A stretch of DNA of 64,000 nt from Peribacillus asahii (GTDB lineage: Bacteria > Bacillota > Bacilli > Bacillales > DSM-1321), in NCBI RefSeq assembly GCF_004006295.1, contig NZ_CP026095.1:4121501-4185500 (forward strand), written 5' to 3'. Every line of letters starts with the position of its first letter. The stretch's first letter is position 1. A program made the position numbers and the translations under genes. The notes beneath the pieces are model-generated. The model was not told where the DNA came from. It saw nothing but the letters and a program-made list of their open reading frames with translations, and ran no database searches. Below, in pieces: positions 51,328 to 61,364 of this stretch.

Positions 51328-52674
51328 TTATAAGCGCAGCTCTAATTCCTCTTTTTTAGCTTCATAACCTGGTTTACCTAGAAGAGCAAACATATTCAAC
51401 TTATACGCTTCCACACCTGGCTGATTAAATGGATTAACGCCTAAAAGATATCCTCCCATTGCACATGCTTTTTCAAAAAAGTAGACGAGATAACCAAACG
51501 TATAGGCATCCATCGCTGGAATCGTCAGTACTACATTGGGAACTCCTCCGTCTGTATGAGCAAGCAATGTTCCTTCAAATGCTTTATTATTTACATAATC
51601 AATTGTTTTACCAGCTAAATAGTTCAAGCCATCTAAATTAGATTCAAGCGCTTCGATAGTAAGTTCATGCCTCGCTCGTTCTACCTTAATGACTGTTTCA
51701 AATAATTGACGACGTCCTTCTTGAATGTATTGTCCTAAAGAATGAAGATCAGTTGAAAAATTAGCCGCTGCTGGAAAGATTCCTTTTCCATCCTTGCCAT
51801 CGCTCTCACCAAATAACTGCTTCCACCATTCAGCAAAGTACTGTAAACCTGGTTCATAACTAACGAGCATTTCAACTGTTTTTCCTTTATGATATAAAAT
51901 ATTTCGCACAACTGCATATTGATAGGCCTGATTTTGATCAAGCTCAGAAGAACTCAGCTCGCTATGAGCTGTTTTCGCTCCTTGCATAACGTTATCAATA
52001 TTGATTCCACAAACAGCAATAGGTAATAAACCGACTGCCGTTAACACGGAATATCTCCCTCCGATATCATTTGGAATCATAAACGTTTCCAATCCTTCTT
52101 CCGTAGCGACTTTTTTCAAAGCTCCCTTTACGGGATCCGTAGTCACAAAAATACGTTGTTTCGCTTCTTTCTTTCCATATTTCTGCTCTAATAACTTACG
52201 GAAAATACGAAAAGCAAGCGCAGGCTCTGTTGTCGTTCCTGATTTGGAAATGACATTAATAGAAAAGTCTTTATCTGCTAATACATCCATTAAATCTTGC
52301 ATATATGTAGAACTAATATTATGGCCGACAAATACAATTTGCGGTGTTTTTCTTTTCCCCGAAGACAATGAGTTATAGAAGCTATGCTGCAACATTTCAA
52401 TCGCAGCACGAGCACCTAAATACGAGCCGCCAATTCCAATGACAAGTAAAATATCTGAATGACGTTGTATATCAGCAGCTGCCTTTTTAATTCGTGAAAA
52501 CTCTTCTTGATCATAATCGGTAGGTAAATCGAGCCAACCAAGAAATGCATTGCCTTGTCCTGTCATTTCGTGCAGAGAATGATGTACCAGTTTTACAGCA
52601 TCCTGTAAATATGTCATTTCATGTTGTCCAAAAAAAGCCAACGCTTTTGAATAATCGAAACGTACATAGGCCAT
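51328..52674 (-). CDS. pgi: Glucose-6-phosphate isomerase
   Basis: 448 residues; interconverts glucose-6-phosphate and fructose-6-phosphate in glycolysis. Family patterns are visible: [47 protein letters not shown] and the C-terminal [12 protein letters not shown]. The frame opens at 52704, but the ATG at 52674 has AGGAGGAATAGGAGC upstream and gives the standard [12 protein letters not shown] start. Downstream and on the same strand lies yugN. Confidence 0.96.
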   Translation of the reverse strand: MAYVRFDYSKALAFFGQHEMTYLQDAVKLVHHSLHEMTGQGNAFLGWLDLPTDYDQEEFSRIKKAAADIQRHSDILLVIGIGGSYLGARAAIEMLQHSFYNSLSSGKRKTPQIVFVGHNISSTYMQDLMDVLADKDFSINVISKSGTTTEPALAFRIFRKLLEQKYGKKEAKQRIFVTTDPVKGALKKVATEEGLETFMIPNDIGGRYSVLTAVGLLPIAVCGINIDNVMQGAKTAHSELSSSELDQNQAYQYAVVRNILYHKGKTVEMLVSYEPGLQYFAEWWKQLFGESDGKDGKGIFPAAANFSTDLHSLGQYIQEGRRQLFETVIKVERARHELTIEALESNLDGLNYLAGKTIDYVNNKAFEGTLLAHTDGGVPNVVLTIPAMDAYTFGYLVYFFEKACAMGGYLLGVNPFNQPGVEAYKLNMFALLGKPGYEAKKEELELRL

Positions 52675-52792
52675 GCTCCTATTCCTCCTCTTCTCTATAT
52701 CCATACCTCTTTACTAAAAAGCAGTTTCGTATATAACGAATTCTTCTATAATATCTTCGTAAGAAAAACACCGTAATCACTAACAACCTACC

Positions 52793-53956
52793 TTATAAAG
52801 AAGCACGTAAAATAGACAGAACATCCTCACGATTCAATACTTTAAATTGACCAAATTCACCATAGACCATCGCTTTATCAGCCATCGTCTCTAATTGAGC
52901 ATCATCGATTCCATAGTCAGCTAAGCGAGTCGGAGCACCTAAACTACGCCAAAATGCAGACAACGATGCAACTCCTTCCAGTGCCGTTTCTTCATCTGTT
53001 TTACCTTCTGGATTCACTCCAAAAACTTGGATAGCGAATTGCTTAAAGCGTGCTACATTATCAGGTAATACATGTCTCATCCAATGCGGGAATAGAATGG
53101 CTAACCCACCACCATGCGGGATATCATAAACAGCCGAAACAGCATGCTCAATATTATGAGTCGCCCAATCACCGCGATAGCCGACTCCAAGCGAACCATT
53201 TAAAGCAAGTGTACCTGCATACAGAATGGTCGCACGGTGATCATAATCATCTAACTTTTCTAATAATTTAGGAGCTGATTCTATAACCGTCAACAGGAGA
53301 GACTCACAAAAACGATCTTGTATCGGGGCATAAGTTGCCGGATGAAAATATTGCTCAAACACATGGCTCATAATATCTACAATCCCATAAACCGTTTGAT
53401 CTTTCGGAACTGTAAATGTATAAACAGGGTCTAGAATAGAAAACTGTGGATATGTATGCGGACTGCCCCAGCCTACCTTCTCCTTTGTTTCCCAATTTGT
53501 AATAACGGAACCAGAATTCATTTCAGAACCAGTTGCCGCTAATGTTAACACGGTTCCAAATGGCAAAGCACCTTGGACCATTGTTTTTCTAGTAACAATA
53601 TCCCAAGGGTCTCCTTCATATTTAGCCCCTGCCGCAATCGCTTTTGTACAATCAATCACACTTCCTCCGCCAACAGCTAAAATAAACTCGATGCCCTCCT
53701 TTTTACAGAGCTCAACACCTTTTCGAACCGTTGATATCCGCGGATTTGGCTCCACTCCGCTCAACTCAAACACTTCCGCATCGATTTGAGTTAACTGAGA
53801 TAGAACCTCTTCATATACACCGTTCCTCTTAATGCTCCCTCCTCCATACACAAGTAACACCTTCCGGCCAAAAAAGGAGACTTCTTTCGGTAAAGTATTC
53901 AATTGACCTTTACCAAAAATAATTTTTGTTGGATTTTTAAAAGTAAAATTTTTCAT
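52793..53956 (-). CDS. yugJ: Iron-containing alcohol dehydrogenase (YugJ/BdhA type)
   Basis: About 387 residues, group III alcohol dehydrogenase, probably NAD(P)H-dependent butanol-like dehydrogenase. The cofactor site includes [16 protein letters not shown] and the [11 protein letters not shown] motif. Metal ligands are in [14 protein letters not shown] and [19 protein letters not shown]. The ATG at 53956 is preferred over the GTG at 53965, which lies in the ribosome-binding region (AAGGGGTGGGG). Substrate range unknown; B. subtilis has yugJ and yugK here in tandem, this window only one copy. Confidence 0.93.
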   Translation of the reverse strand: MKNFTFKNPTKIIFGKGQLNTLPKEVSFFGRKVLLVYGGGSIKRNGVYEEVLSQLTQIDAEVFELSGVEPNPRISTVRKGVELCKKEGIEFILAVGGGSVIDCTKAIAAGAKYEGDPWDIVTRKTMVQGALPFGTVLTLAATGSEMNSGSVITNWETKEKVGWGSPHTYPQFSILDPVYTFTVPKDQTVYGIVDIMSHVFEQYFHPATYAPIQDRFCESLLLTVIESAPKLLEKLDDYDHRATILYAGTLALNGSLGVGYRGDWATHNIEHAVSAVYDIPHGGGLAILFPHWMRHVLPDNVARFKQFAIQVFGVNPEGKTDEETALEGVASLSAFWRSLGAPTRLADYGIDDAQLETMADKAMVYGEFGQFKVLNREDVLSILRASL

Positions 53957-54100
53957 ATTCCCCACCCCTTTTCACCATTATGACTAAAATTCCAATTAAA
54001 TACAAAAAATCCGCATAAAAAATTTTAAGTCGTACATATATCGTAAAAGAACAAGCAAAATAGTATAGAAATGATTTTTAAAATAAAAGGAGGATACACT

Positions 54101-54334
54101 ATGAGTGGTATTCAGCGATTAGCACTTGTTTTTACTATTATCGGAGCCATCAATTGGGGACTAATTGGATTTTTCCAATTTGATTTAGTAGCGTCTATAT
54201 TCGGTGGACAAGGTTCGGCATTAGCACGAATTATCTACGGAATAGTAGGGATTGCTGGTTTAATAAATCTTGGTCTTCTCTTTAAGCCAAGTACTGAAGT
54301 TGCAAGAGATCCTGAAACACGTCCAACCCGCTAA
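54101..54334 (+). CDS. yuzA: YuzA-like DUF378 membrane protein
   Basis: 77 residues with two TM helices: LALVFTIIGAINWGLIGFF (about 6-24) and ARIIYGIVGIAGLINLGLLF (about 43-62). The GAINWGL motif is diagnostic for DUF378. Function unknown. The frame opens at 54071, but AAAGGAGG lies 7 bp before the ATG at 54101, which is the real start. Neighbourhood matches the B. subtilis yug region. Confidence 0.92.
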   Translation: MSGIQRLALVFTIIGAINWGLIGFFQFDLVASIFGGQGSALARIIYGIVGIAGLINLGLLFKPSTEVARDPETRPTR

Positions 54335-54385
54335 AAAAAAATGAAGAGAACTAACGGATAATCCGTTCTATACAAAAAAATTTTT

Positions 54386-54423
54386 CATACAAAAGAGGCT
54401 GATTATACAGCCTCTTTTGTATG
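54386..54423. terminator. Bidirectional terminator of yuzA and rocD
   Basis: A perfect 16-bp stem (CATACAAAAGAGGCTG and complement, loop ATTATA), 51 bp after yuzA and 9 bp after the rocD stop, with T-runs on both strands. Confidence 0.9.
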
Positions 54424-54432
54424 AAAACTCGG

Positions 54433-55638
54433 CTAGAGTAACTTCAACACGTTTTTAATTTTCTCGAACGCCCAATCCAGTTCTTCCTTTGTCACAATAA
54501 GCGGAGGCGCAAAGCGAATGACTGTATCATGCGTTTCTTTACAAAGAATTCCTTCTTCTTTTAATTTTTCACAATAAGGACGAGCTGGTTTGTTTAATTC
54601 GATGCCAATAAAAAGTCCTCGACCTCGTACTTCTTTCACAACTGAATTTTTTATTTTCTTTAACTGGTTTAAAAAGTATTGCCCAAGTTCCAGCGAGCGT
54701 TGAGCCAATTGTTCGTCCACTAACACATCGAGTGCCGCTATAGAAACAGCACATGCAAGCGGATTTCCTCCAAACGTAGACCCATGCGAACCAGGAGTAA
54801 ATACCCCCAGAATCGATTTATTAGCGGCAACACATGAAATTGGGAGTATTCCCCCTCCAAGTGCTTTCCCTAATATATACATATCTGGAGTAACATCCTC
54901 CCAATCACAAGCAAACATCTTCCCCGTTCTTCCTAAACCAGATTGAATTTCATCCGCAATGAATAAAACTTGTTCCTGCTTGCAATAAGCATAGGCCTCT
55001 TTTAAAAATCCCGGTTGTGGAATACGAATCCCTGCTTCTCCTTGAATTGGTTCAAATAAAAAAGCCGCTGTATGTGGTGTGATGGCGGTTTTTAATGCTA
55101 ATATATCTCCATATGGAATAAGTTTAATTCCCGGAAGCATCGGGCCAAATCCTCGTTTGTATTCCTCTTCAGAAGAAAGCGAAATAGCTGCTAGGGTTCG
55201 ACCATGAAAATTACCCATACAAGCAATAATTTCAGCTTGATTAGGCTCCACTCCTTTGACATCGTATGCCCATCGTCGCGCTGCCTTCATAGCCGTTTCC
55301 ACTGCTTCGGCACCTGTATTCATCGGTAATATCATTTCTTTATGGGTGAGCTTAGCTACCTTCTCATACCAAGGTCCAAGCTGATCATGATGGAAGGCGC
55401 GCGATGTTAAAGTAACTTTATCCGCTTGGTTTTTTAACGCTGCAATAATCTTCGGATGGCGATGCCCTTGATTAGCAGCTGAATAGGCACTTAACATATC
55501 TAGATAACGATTCCCCTCAGGGTCTTTCACCCACACTCCTTCAGCCTCAGAAATCACAATTGGTAAGGGATGGTAATTATTGGCACCATATTGATTCGTT
55601 TTTGAAATCAACTGCGCTGAATCGTCATGAAGAGACAT
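54433..55638 (-). CDS. rocD: Ornithine aminotransferase RocD
   Basis: 401 residues, the same length as B. subtilis RocD. A class III PLP aminotransferase converting ornithine plus 2-oxoglutarate to glutamate semialdehyde. Marks: [47 protein letters not shown] and the PLP-binding Lys in [12 protein letters not shown]. The product joins the proline pathway at the step catalysed by PruA (32437-33984). It stands alone rather than with rocE/rocF. The start follows AAAGGAGG. Confidence 0.94.
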   Translation of the reverse strand: MSLHDDSAQLISKTNQYGANNYHPLPIVISEAEGVWVKDPEGNRYLDMLSAYSAANQGHRHPKIIAALKNQADKVTLTSRAFHHDQLGPWYEKVAKLTHKEMILPMNTGAEAVETAMKAARRWAYDVKGVEPNQAEIIACMGNFHGRTLAAISLSSEEEYKRGFGPMLPGIKLIPYGDILALKTAITPHTAAFLFEPIQGEAGIRIPQPGFLKEAYAYCKQEQVLFIADEIQSGLGRTGKMFACDWEDVTPDMYILGKALGGGILPISCVAANKSILGVFTPGSHGSTFGGNPLACAVSIAALDVLVDEQLAQRSLELGQYFLNQLKKIKNSVVKEVRGRGLFIGIELNKPARPYCEKLKEEGILCKETHDTVIRFAPPLIVTKEELDWAFEKIKNVLKLL

Positions 55639-55823
55639 CCTACAAGCCTCCTTTTAAATGTAGCTTATTAAACAATATTACTGTTTCATGATTAAAAGAC
55701 GGCATATTGTGGAATAATTTACTTTTGGAGCCTTCTGAAGAAATTTCTCATTGTTTCAGGATTTAGAACTACAGGAAGCAAAAAACGTTTAATGAATAAG
55801 ATGATGTACCATGACCTATAAAA

Positions 55824-55852
55824 AAATCGGCTGATTCATCATCAGCCGATTT
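55824..55852 (-). terminator. Terminator of yugI
   Basis: A perfect 12-bp stem (AAATCGGCTGAT / ATCAGCCGATTT), ending with T7 on the minus strand, 8 bp after the stop. Confidence 0.92.
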
Positions 55853-55859
55853 AAACACA

Positions 55860-56267
55860 TTATTTTTTAATTAAATCTTCGCGTTGAGATTGTTCAATCC
55901 ACTCTTGAAGCTTGTCTTTTAATGTATTGAATCCTTCAGTAGACTCTGTATAGCTAGTTACAGCTGCTTGACGCTTCTTAGGTGCTGCTGCTTTTCTAGC
56001 TGGTGCTGCTGGACGCTCTGGAGCTTCCTCTGTAGCACGGATTGATAAACCAATTTTTCCAGCTTTTTCATCAATTGAAAGAACTTTCACTTGTACTTCA
56101 TCGCCTACTTTTAAGTGTTCGTTAATGTCCTTAACAAACCCGTGAGTAACTTCAGAAATGTGAACTAATCCTTGAGTTGATTCATCAAGTGCAACAAACG
56201 CACCGTATGCTTGAATTCCTGTAACTTTTCCTGTAACAACTGCACCGATTTCGAATTTTTGTGTCAT
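55860..56267 (-). CDS. yugI: S1-domain RNA-binding general stress protein (YugI, GSP13)
   Basis: 135 residues. One S1 domain spans residues 5-75 (GAVVTGKVTGIQAYGAFVAL, LVHISEVTHGFVKDINEHLKVGDEVQVKVL). An Ala/Pro/Lys-rich basic linker (about 78-105) and a short C-terminal helix follow. B. subtilis YugI is general stress protein 13, a ribosome-associated RNA-binding protein. The ATG at 56267 (AGGAG 7 bp upstream) is preferred to the more distal one at 56300, which lacks a site. Confidence 0.93.
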   Translation of the reverse strand: MTQKFEIGAVVTGKVTGIQAYGAFVALDESTQGLVHISEVTHGFVKDINEHLKVGDEVQVKVLSIDEKAGKIGLSIRATEEAPERPAAPARKAAAPKKRQAAVTSYTESTEGFNTLKDKLQEWIEQSQREDLIKK

Positions 56268-56439
56268 GGTAACACTCCTATTTACGATATATTTTTTCAT
56301 CTATTTCACGCAATATAAAACTATATCATATAATTGTAAAATAATCAAAAATCAATGATAGCTCAAACTTATATTTATCCTTATTATTTGCTATAATATA
56401 GACTCTTACTTTATATTTTCAAAGGAGTTTTTTACAGAA

Positions 56440-57786
56440 ATGAACAAATCACAAGAGCAATGGACATCTAAGCTCGGCTTTATTCTCGCTGCAGCTGGAT
56501 CAGCTATCGGGATTGGTGTTATATGGAAATTTCCTTATATGGTTGGAACCAATGGCGGCGGAATCTTTTTTCTGATGTTTATCTTATTCACCCTCATTAT
56601 TGGTGCACCGATTTTAATTACTGAATTTATTATCGGAAGACGAACACAAAAAGATGCAGTACGAGCTTATAAAGAACTAGCACCAGGAACTCCATGGACC
56701 TTAATCGGTTATTGTGGCGTAATTGCTTCGATTATCCTGCTGTCATTTTACAGCGTTGTTGGCGGATGGATTCTTTCTTATCTTATCCGTAGTGTAACTA
56801 ATTCACTTTCAAATTTAACACAACAGCAATACGGAGATTTATTTAACACGATTATTAGTAACCCTTATGAAACCGTTATCGCACAATTGATCTTTATGCT
56901 GATTACCATTTGGGTTGTCCAAGGCGGGATTCAACAAGGGATTGAAAAAGCAAGCAAATATATGATGCCAGCCCTATTCATTTTATTTCTGGTATTATTA
57001 GTCCGCTCCTTAACATTAGATGGGGCCATGGAAGGAGTCAAATTCTTCTTAAAGCCTGACACATCTGTTTTATCTGAGCAAACGGTTCTCCTCGCACTAG
57101 GACAAGCTTTTTTCGCCTTAAGTATTGGGATTTCAGTTATGGTGACATATGCCTCCTATTTAAATAAAAACGAAGACTTAACCAAATCAGCTTTATCCGT
57201 GGTAGGGTTGAATATTTTTATCGCTTTACTGGCGGGGCTGGTTATTTTCCCAGCGGTTTTCGCGCTTGGGTTTGATCCTGCAAGTGGTCCTGGGCTTGTT
57301 TTCGTTGTCTTACCAGCTGTTTTTAATGAAATTGCCTTTGGATCGGTATTCATGTTTATCTTCTTCATCTTAATCCTCTTTGCCACACTCACTTCTGCTT
57401 TTTCTATTTTAGAAATTGTTGTAGCTGCTATGGTGAAAGGAGATGAAGCAAACCGAAAAAAATCATCATGGGTTGCTGGTATTCTTGTATTCATTATTGG
57501 AATTCCAAGTGCGCTTTCCTTTGGTGTTTTAAGCCATATTACCTTATTTAATAAATCCATTTTTGATATAGCTGACTTCCTTGTCAGCAATATTGCCTTA
57601 CCAGTAGGAGCCCTATTTATTTCTCTATTTGTCGGCTTCCAACTAAAAAGACTACACGTTGAAGAAGAATTCCTATCTGGTTCTTCATATGGAAAGAAAA
57701 TCTTTAAAGTGTGGTATTTTTTAATTCGTTACATCGCCCCGATTGCAATTGCAATCGTTCTGTTAAGCTCCATTGGGTTCATTTAA
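56440..57786 (+). CDS. Sodium-dependent amino-acid transporter (NSS/SNF family)
   Basis: 448 residues with about 11 TM helices, the length of bacterial MhsT/TnaT-type transporters. The helix-1 signature GFILAAAGSAIGIGVIWKFPYMVGTNGGG covers the Na+ and substrate sites. Later segments LLALGQAFFALSIGISVMVTYASYL (helix 6) and TSAFSILEIVVAAMV also fit. It imports an amino acid with Na+. Its placement between yugI and the alanine aminotransferase operon suggests an amino-acid link, but the substrate cannot be read from sequence. RBS AAAGGAG. Confidence 0.92.
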   Translation: MNKSQEQWTSKLGFILAAAGSAIGIGVIWKFPYMVGTNGGGIFFLMFILFTLIIGAPILITEFIIGRRTQKDAVRAYKELAPGTPWTLIGYCGVIASIILLSFYSVVGGWILSYLIRSVTNSLSNLTQQQYGDLFNTIISNPYETVIAQLIFMLITIWVVQGGIQQGIEKASKYMMPALFILFLVLLVRSLTLDGAMEGVKFFLKPDTSVLSEQTVLLALGQAFFALSIGISVMVTYASYLNKNEDLTKSALSVVGLNIFIALLAGLVIFPAVFALGFDPASGPGLVFVVLPAVFNEIAFGSVFMFIFFILILFATLTSAFSILEIVVAAMVKGDEANRKKSSWVAGILVFIIGIPSALSFGVLSHITLFNKSIFDIADFLVSNIALPVGALFISLFVGFQLKRLHVEEEFLSGSSYGKKIFKVWYFLIRYIAPIAIAIVLLSSIGFI

Positions 57787-57920
57787 CAGATTTTGATGTT
57801 AGTAAAAGGCTACCCTAAAAATAGGCAGTATAAAACAATGATAAAAGATTGTAGATAAAACCGCCTATTTTGATGGTGCAAATTTTTTGTATGAATGTCT
57901 CTGTTATAGAATGTTATTAA

Positions 57921-57960
57921 AATTTGGCTCATTTCCGCATACTGTGAAATGAGCCAAATT
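57921..57960 (+). terminator. Hairpin terminator after the NSS transporter
   Basis: A perfect 15-bp stem (AATTTGGCTCATTTC and complement) with a 10-nt loop, 134 bp after the stop. It may also act on the minus strand. Confidence 0.7.
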
Positions 57961-58055
57961 TCATTTAATAGACACCATTATGTAACACAATGACAGCAAG
58001 AAACATGTTACACTCTATATAAATAACTATTTCCTGAAAAAGGGAGAGGTGCACT

Positions 58056-58402
58056 ATGTCCGATATCGCTCGAAACATTCGACTATATAGAGAACAGAAA
58101 AATTTATCTCAACAGGAATTAGCCATCAAAATGCGAGTAGGTACAAAAAAATCGAATTATATGAGTCAGGTGAATTGATTCCGGATACAGAAACGATGTT
58201 AAGACTATGTACTGTGCTTGATCTACCCGCCTCGGAAATTTTAGAAAAAGAATATCATAGCAATAAAAAAACGACTTTAGATAATGAAATTGCAATGCTA
58301 ATTGAGGAAATTGGAATGGAAAAAGCATTATTTCTTTTACGTTCTTTTAAAGAGGCTAGCGAGGCTGATGTATTAAAAATGCTAAATGTTTTTAAAAATT
58401 AA
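58056..58402 (+). pseudogene. XRE-family HTH regulator, frameshifted in a poly-A tract
   Basis: ATG 58056 follows GGGAGAGG and begins MSDIARNIRLYREQ, continuing LSQQELAIKMRVGTKK, a normal XRE helix-turn-helix, but the frame then stops at 58178. In the +2 frame the protein resumes perfectly: KKIELYESGELIPDTET, then LRLCTVLDLPASEIL and on to 58402 (ending MLNVFKN). One extra A in the A7 run (58145-58151) would restore a 115-residue regulator. Either a real mutation, a length-variable (phase-variable) tract, or a sequencing error. A GTG/ATG restart within the second half would lack the DNA-recognition helix. Targets unknown. Confidence 0.85.
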
Positions 58403-58500
58403 ATAAGATGTATAACATCAGCATATATTGGAAACAATAAGGAATAACTTTCTATGATTACTCATCTAGAATAGCTCTTTCTTTCGATATCCCCCTATGG

Positions 58501-58535
58501 AAAAGGGTCGAATTTTTTTAAAATTCGACCCTTTT
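58501..58535. terminator. Bidirectional terminator between XRE gene and alaT
   Basis: A perfect 15-bp stem (AAAAGGGTCGAATTT and complement) followed by T8 on the plus strand. Confidence 0.9.
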
Positions 58536-58576
58536 TTTTGCTATATTAGATTGGGAAAGCGATTATCCTTACCAGC

Positions 58577-59743
58577 TTAATTAAATCTCTCCATGAATCT
58601 AGAAATTCGCTTAATCGCTTCTTGAAGTTGTTCCATTGAAGACGCATACGAACAACGAATATGTCCTTCACCGCTTTCTCCAAACACATCTCCAGGAACA
58701 ACCGCAACTTTCTCTTCCAATAAAAGCCGCTCTGCAAATTCTTGAGAAGATAGACCGGTTTTTTTAATAGATGGGAAGGCATAGAAAGCTCCACCTGGCT
58801 TATGACAGTCTAGACCAATTTCATTAAACGATTTTACAATATAGTTTCGTCGTCTACGATAACTGCTTCTCATATCTTCTACATCAGACATCCCATGTTG
58901 TAAAGCTTCTAACGCTGCATATTGTGCCATTGTTGGTGCACACATAATAGCATACTGATGAACTTTCAACATCGCTTGGCTAATTTCTTTAGGCGCACAT
59001 ACAAATCCTAAACGCCAGCCTGTCATTGCAAAAGCTTTAGAAAATCCATTTAATAAAATTGTCCTCTCTAGCATGCCATCGATAGCTGCAAAAGACGTGT
59101 ATCCCTCATCATAGACAAGCTCTGCATAAATTTCATCCGAAATGACTAATAAATCATGTTTCATTACAACTTCAGCAATTGCTTCAAGGTCCGATTTCCC
59201 CAGTTGTGTACCAGTTGGGTTATTCGGTGAACAAATAAAGAGAGCCTTTGTTTTTGGTGTAATGAGTTCTTCAATTTGTTCAGCCTTAATTTTGAAATCA
59301 TTCTCCGGTAAAGCTTGAACAGTTACAGGCACTCCGCCTGCCATTGTAACGATTGGTGCATAAGCCACAAAGCACGGCTCAACTACAATGATTTCTTCTC
59401 CAGGGTTTAAAATCGTTCGCAGGGCAATATCAATTCCTTGACTCGCTCCAACTGTTACAATAATTTCTTCCTCTGGGTCATAAGAAACATGAAAGCGTGA
59501 TTTCATATAATGAGCGATTTCTTCTCTCAACTCCAACATACCGGCATTTGCCGTGTAGGATGTATGGCCAATTTCTAACGAATTAATCGCAGCTTCCCTT
59601 ACTGACCAAGATGTAACAAAATCCGGCTCCCCTACACCTAAAGAAATAACACCTTCCATATTAGCCGCTAAATCAAAGAATTTTCGAATACCTGATGGTT
59701 TAAGCTCTTGAACAGTTTTAGAAATATAACTTGTTTTAATCAC
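58577..59743 (-). CDS. alaT: PLP-dependent aminotransferase AlaT (YugH)
   Basis: 388 residues, class I aminotransferase fold. Marks: ISLGVGEPDFVTSWSVREAA, TVGASQGIDIALRTI, CSPNNPTGTQLG, VISDEIYAELVYD and the PLP Lys in LNGFSKAFAMTGWRLG, with RCSYASS near the C-terminus. By similarity to B. subtilis YugH it is the main alanine transaminase (alanine from pyruvate and glutamate). It starts inside the stop of the Lrp-type gene (4-bp overlap), an operon that suggests local feedback by amino acid. Confidence 0.92.
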   Translation of the reverse strand: MIKTSYISKTVQELKPSGIRKFFDLAANMEGVISLGVGEPDFVTSWSVREAAINSLEIGHTSYTANAGMLELREEIAHYMKSRFHVSYDPEEEIIVTVGASQGIDIALRTILNPGEEIIVVEPCFVAYAPIVTMAGGVPVTVQALPENDFKIKAEQIEELITPKTKALFICSPNNPTGTQLGKSDLEAIAEVVMKHDLLVISDEIYAELVYDEGYTSFAAIDGMLERTILLNGFSKAFAMTGWRLGFVCAPKEISQAMLKVHQYAIMCAPTMAQYAALEALQHGMSDVEDMRSSYRRRRNYIVKSFNEIGLDCHKPGGAFYAFPSIKKTGLSSQEFAERLLLEEKVAVVPGDVFGESGEGHIRCSYASSMEQLQEAIKRISRFMERFN

Positions 59744-60240
59744 GGTGACACCACAATTCTTTTATCTTTTTCAGTTGACTCAAAAATCGTACCATCATGT
59801 TTATATTTTTTCAAAATAAAATGAGTAGTCGTTGAAATAACCGAATCTAACGTCGATAATTTATCAGAAACAAATTGCGCAACTTCGTTCATAGAACGGC
59901 CTTCAATAATAACTGATAAATCGTAGGCACCTGACATTAAATAAACAGATTCTACTTCCTTAAACCGATATATTCTTTGGGCCACTTCATCAAAGCCGAC
60001 TCCACGCTTAGGTGTTACCTTTACATCGATCATCGCCGTAACGCCATGATATTCATCTACTTTCGCCCAGTTAATAAGTGTTGCATAGCGAACGATGATA
60101 CGCATATCTTCAAGTTTTTGTAATGTAGCTTGAATATCTTCTTCCGATAAATCGGTCATTTTAGCCAAGTCTGCTGTTTCGATTCGGCTATTCGTCTCAA
60201 TAATTCGTAGTAGTTCCAATTCTTGATCATTCAAGTGCAT
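59740..60240 (-). CDS. alaR: Lrp/AsnC-family regulator AlaR (YugG)
   Basis: 166 residues. N-terminal HTH (about 5-55: ELELLRIIETNSRIETADLAKMTDLSEEDIQATLQKLED) and a C-terminal RAM/ligand domain (about 70-150, VTPKRGVGFDEVAQRIYRFKEVESVYLMSGAYDLSVIIEG). In B. subtilis the homologue activates alaT in response to alanine. The open frame extends to 60357, but the ATG at 60240 has AAAGGAGGG properly spaced, and the upstream portion is unlike the family. Confidence 0.92.
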   Translation of the reverse strand: MHLNDQELELLRIIETNSRIETADLAKMTDLSEEDIQATLQKLEDMRIIVRYATLINWAKVDEYHGVTAMIDVKVTPKRGVGFDEVAQRIYRFKEVESVYLMSGAYDLSVIIEGRSMNEVAQFVSDKLSTLDSVISTTTHFILKKYKHDGTIFESTEKDKRIVVSP

Positions 60241-60503
60241 TGGAAACCCTCCTTTGGCATTCAAAGTGATGGTTAAGCTGGCAGAATACCTTTTAGGTTC
60301 TTTCCTCATATTAGACCTATAAGGTGTAATATACGACAATAAAAAGAAATTTAACACAAGGATGTTCTGTCAGGATAAACTGTTCATATTATACCAAAGT
60401 TCGTATCAAATCTGTTATATAAAATATTCTTTTTTCCGCCTATTTGTATAGATTCTGTTCTGTAACAGGGGAATTTTGAAAGTACTAGCAAGGAGGGGTT
60501 TAT

Positions 60504-61331
60504 ATGACAATAAAAGGAATAGAGACAGTCGGAAATATAGATATTTATTTTGAACAATACAGAAGTGAATCACCCCATCAAACGATTATATTACTGCACG
60601 GTTTCTTATCATCGAGCTTTAGCTATCGTAAGCTAATTCCTTATTTAACACCCGACTTTAATATCATTACCGTCGATTTACCTCCATTTGGACAAAGCGG
60701 GAAAACATATCGTTATACATATTCGTTTGAAAACATCGCACGCTCAATCATTGAATTGATAGAAGCAAAAGGGCTGCAATCTATTTGCCTCATTGGTCAT
60801 TCAATGGGGGGACAAATTGCGTTGCAGCTCGCAAGCATTCGCCCTGACCTCGTGCAGCGAATCGTCCTTTTATGCAGTTCCGGCTACTTGCCTAGCTTTC
60901 CGCGTAAAATGAAGGCGCTCAGTTACTTACCGTTTTTTTCACTAGGTGTTCGGCATTACCTTGCTAAATCTGGACTTGAAAAAAACCTCAAAAAAGTCGT
61001 GTACAATCAAGATCTTATTGATGATACGATGCGACAAGGGTATCTGCAACCATTTACAGAGGGGAGACAAATTTTTCGTGCCTTAGGCCGAATGGTACGC
61101 GATAAGAGGGTAGATTTATTAAAAGAAGATTTACAAAAAATCCATGCACCATGCTTGCTCATCTGGGGACGTGAGGATAAAGTAGTTCCACTTAAGACCG
61201 GAAAACGGCTAGCCTCAGATTTACCCAATGCTAATCTTGTCATCCTAGATGATACAGGCCATCTCTTACCAGAAGAAAAACCAACAGAAGTCGCCTCTTA
61301 TATTAAAAACTTCTTTATAGAAAAAAGCTGA
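60504..61331 (+). CDS. yugF: Alpha/beta hydrolase (YugF-like)
   Basis: 275 residues. The oxyanion motif is LLHGFLSS, the nucleophile Ser lies in GHSMGGQIA (about 97-105), the acid Asp in LLIWGREDKVVP and the catalytic His in DDTGHLLPEE near the C-terminus. Signal peptide absent; cytoplasmic. An esterase or lipase-like role is likely, but the substrate is unknown. RBS AAGGAGGGG. Its end lies inside a long terminator. Confidence 0.9.
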   Translation: MTIKGIETVGNIDIYFEQYRSESPHQTIILLHGFLSSSFSYRKLIPYLTPDFNIITVDLPPFGQSGKTYRYTYSFENIARSIIELIEAKGLQSICLIGHSMGGQIALQLASIRPDLVQRIVLLCSSGYLPSFPRKMKALSYLPFFSLGVRHYLAKSGLEKNLKKVVYNQDLIDDTMRQGYLQPFTEGRQIFRALGRMVRDKRVDLLKEDLQKIHAPCLLIWGREDKVVPLKTGKRLASDLPNANLVILDDTGHLLPEEKPTEVASYIKNFFIEKS

Positions 61332-61364
61332 TTCTACCAACAGAATCAGCTTTTTTCTATAAAG
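61313..61364. terminator. 23-bp-stem bidirectional terminator spanning both stop codons
   Basis: CTTTATAG plus AAAAAAGCTGATTCT pairs perfectly with its complement (loop ACCAAC). The yugF stop (61329-61331) and the yugE stop (61359-61357) both lie in the stem, so two convergent genes share coding and terminator sequence. Confidence 0.93.

Noticed and set aside
57814..57874. AAAATAGGC ... GCCTATTTT long-loop inverted repeat after the NSS gene
   Set aside because: The loop is over 40 nt and a better 15-bp hairpin lies downstream at 57921-57960; kept only as a weak possibility.
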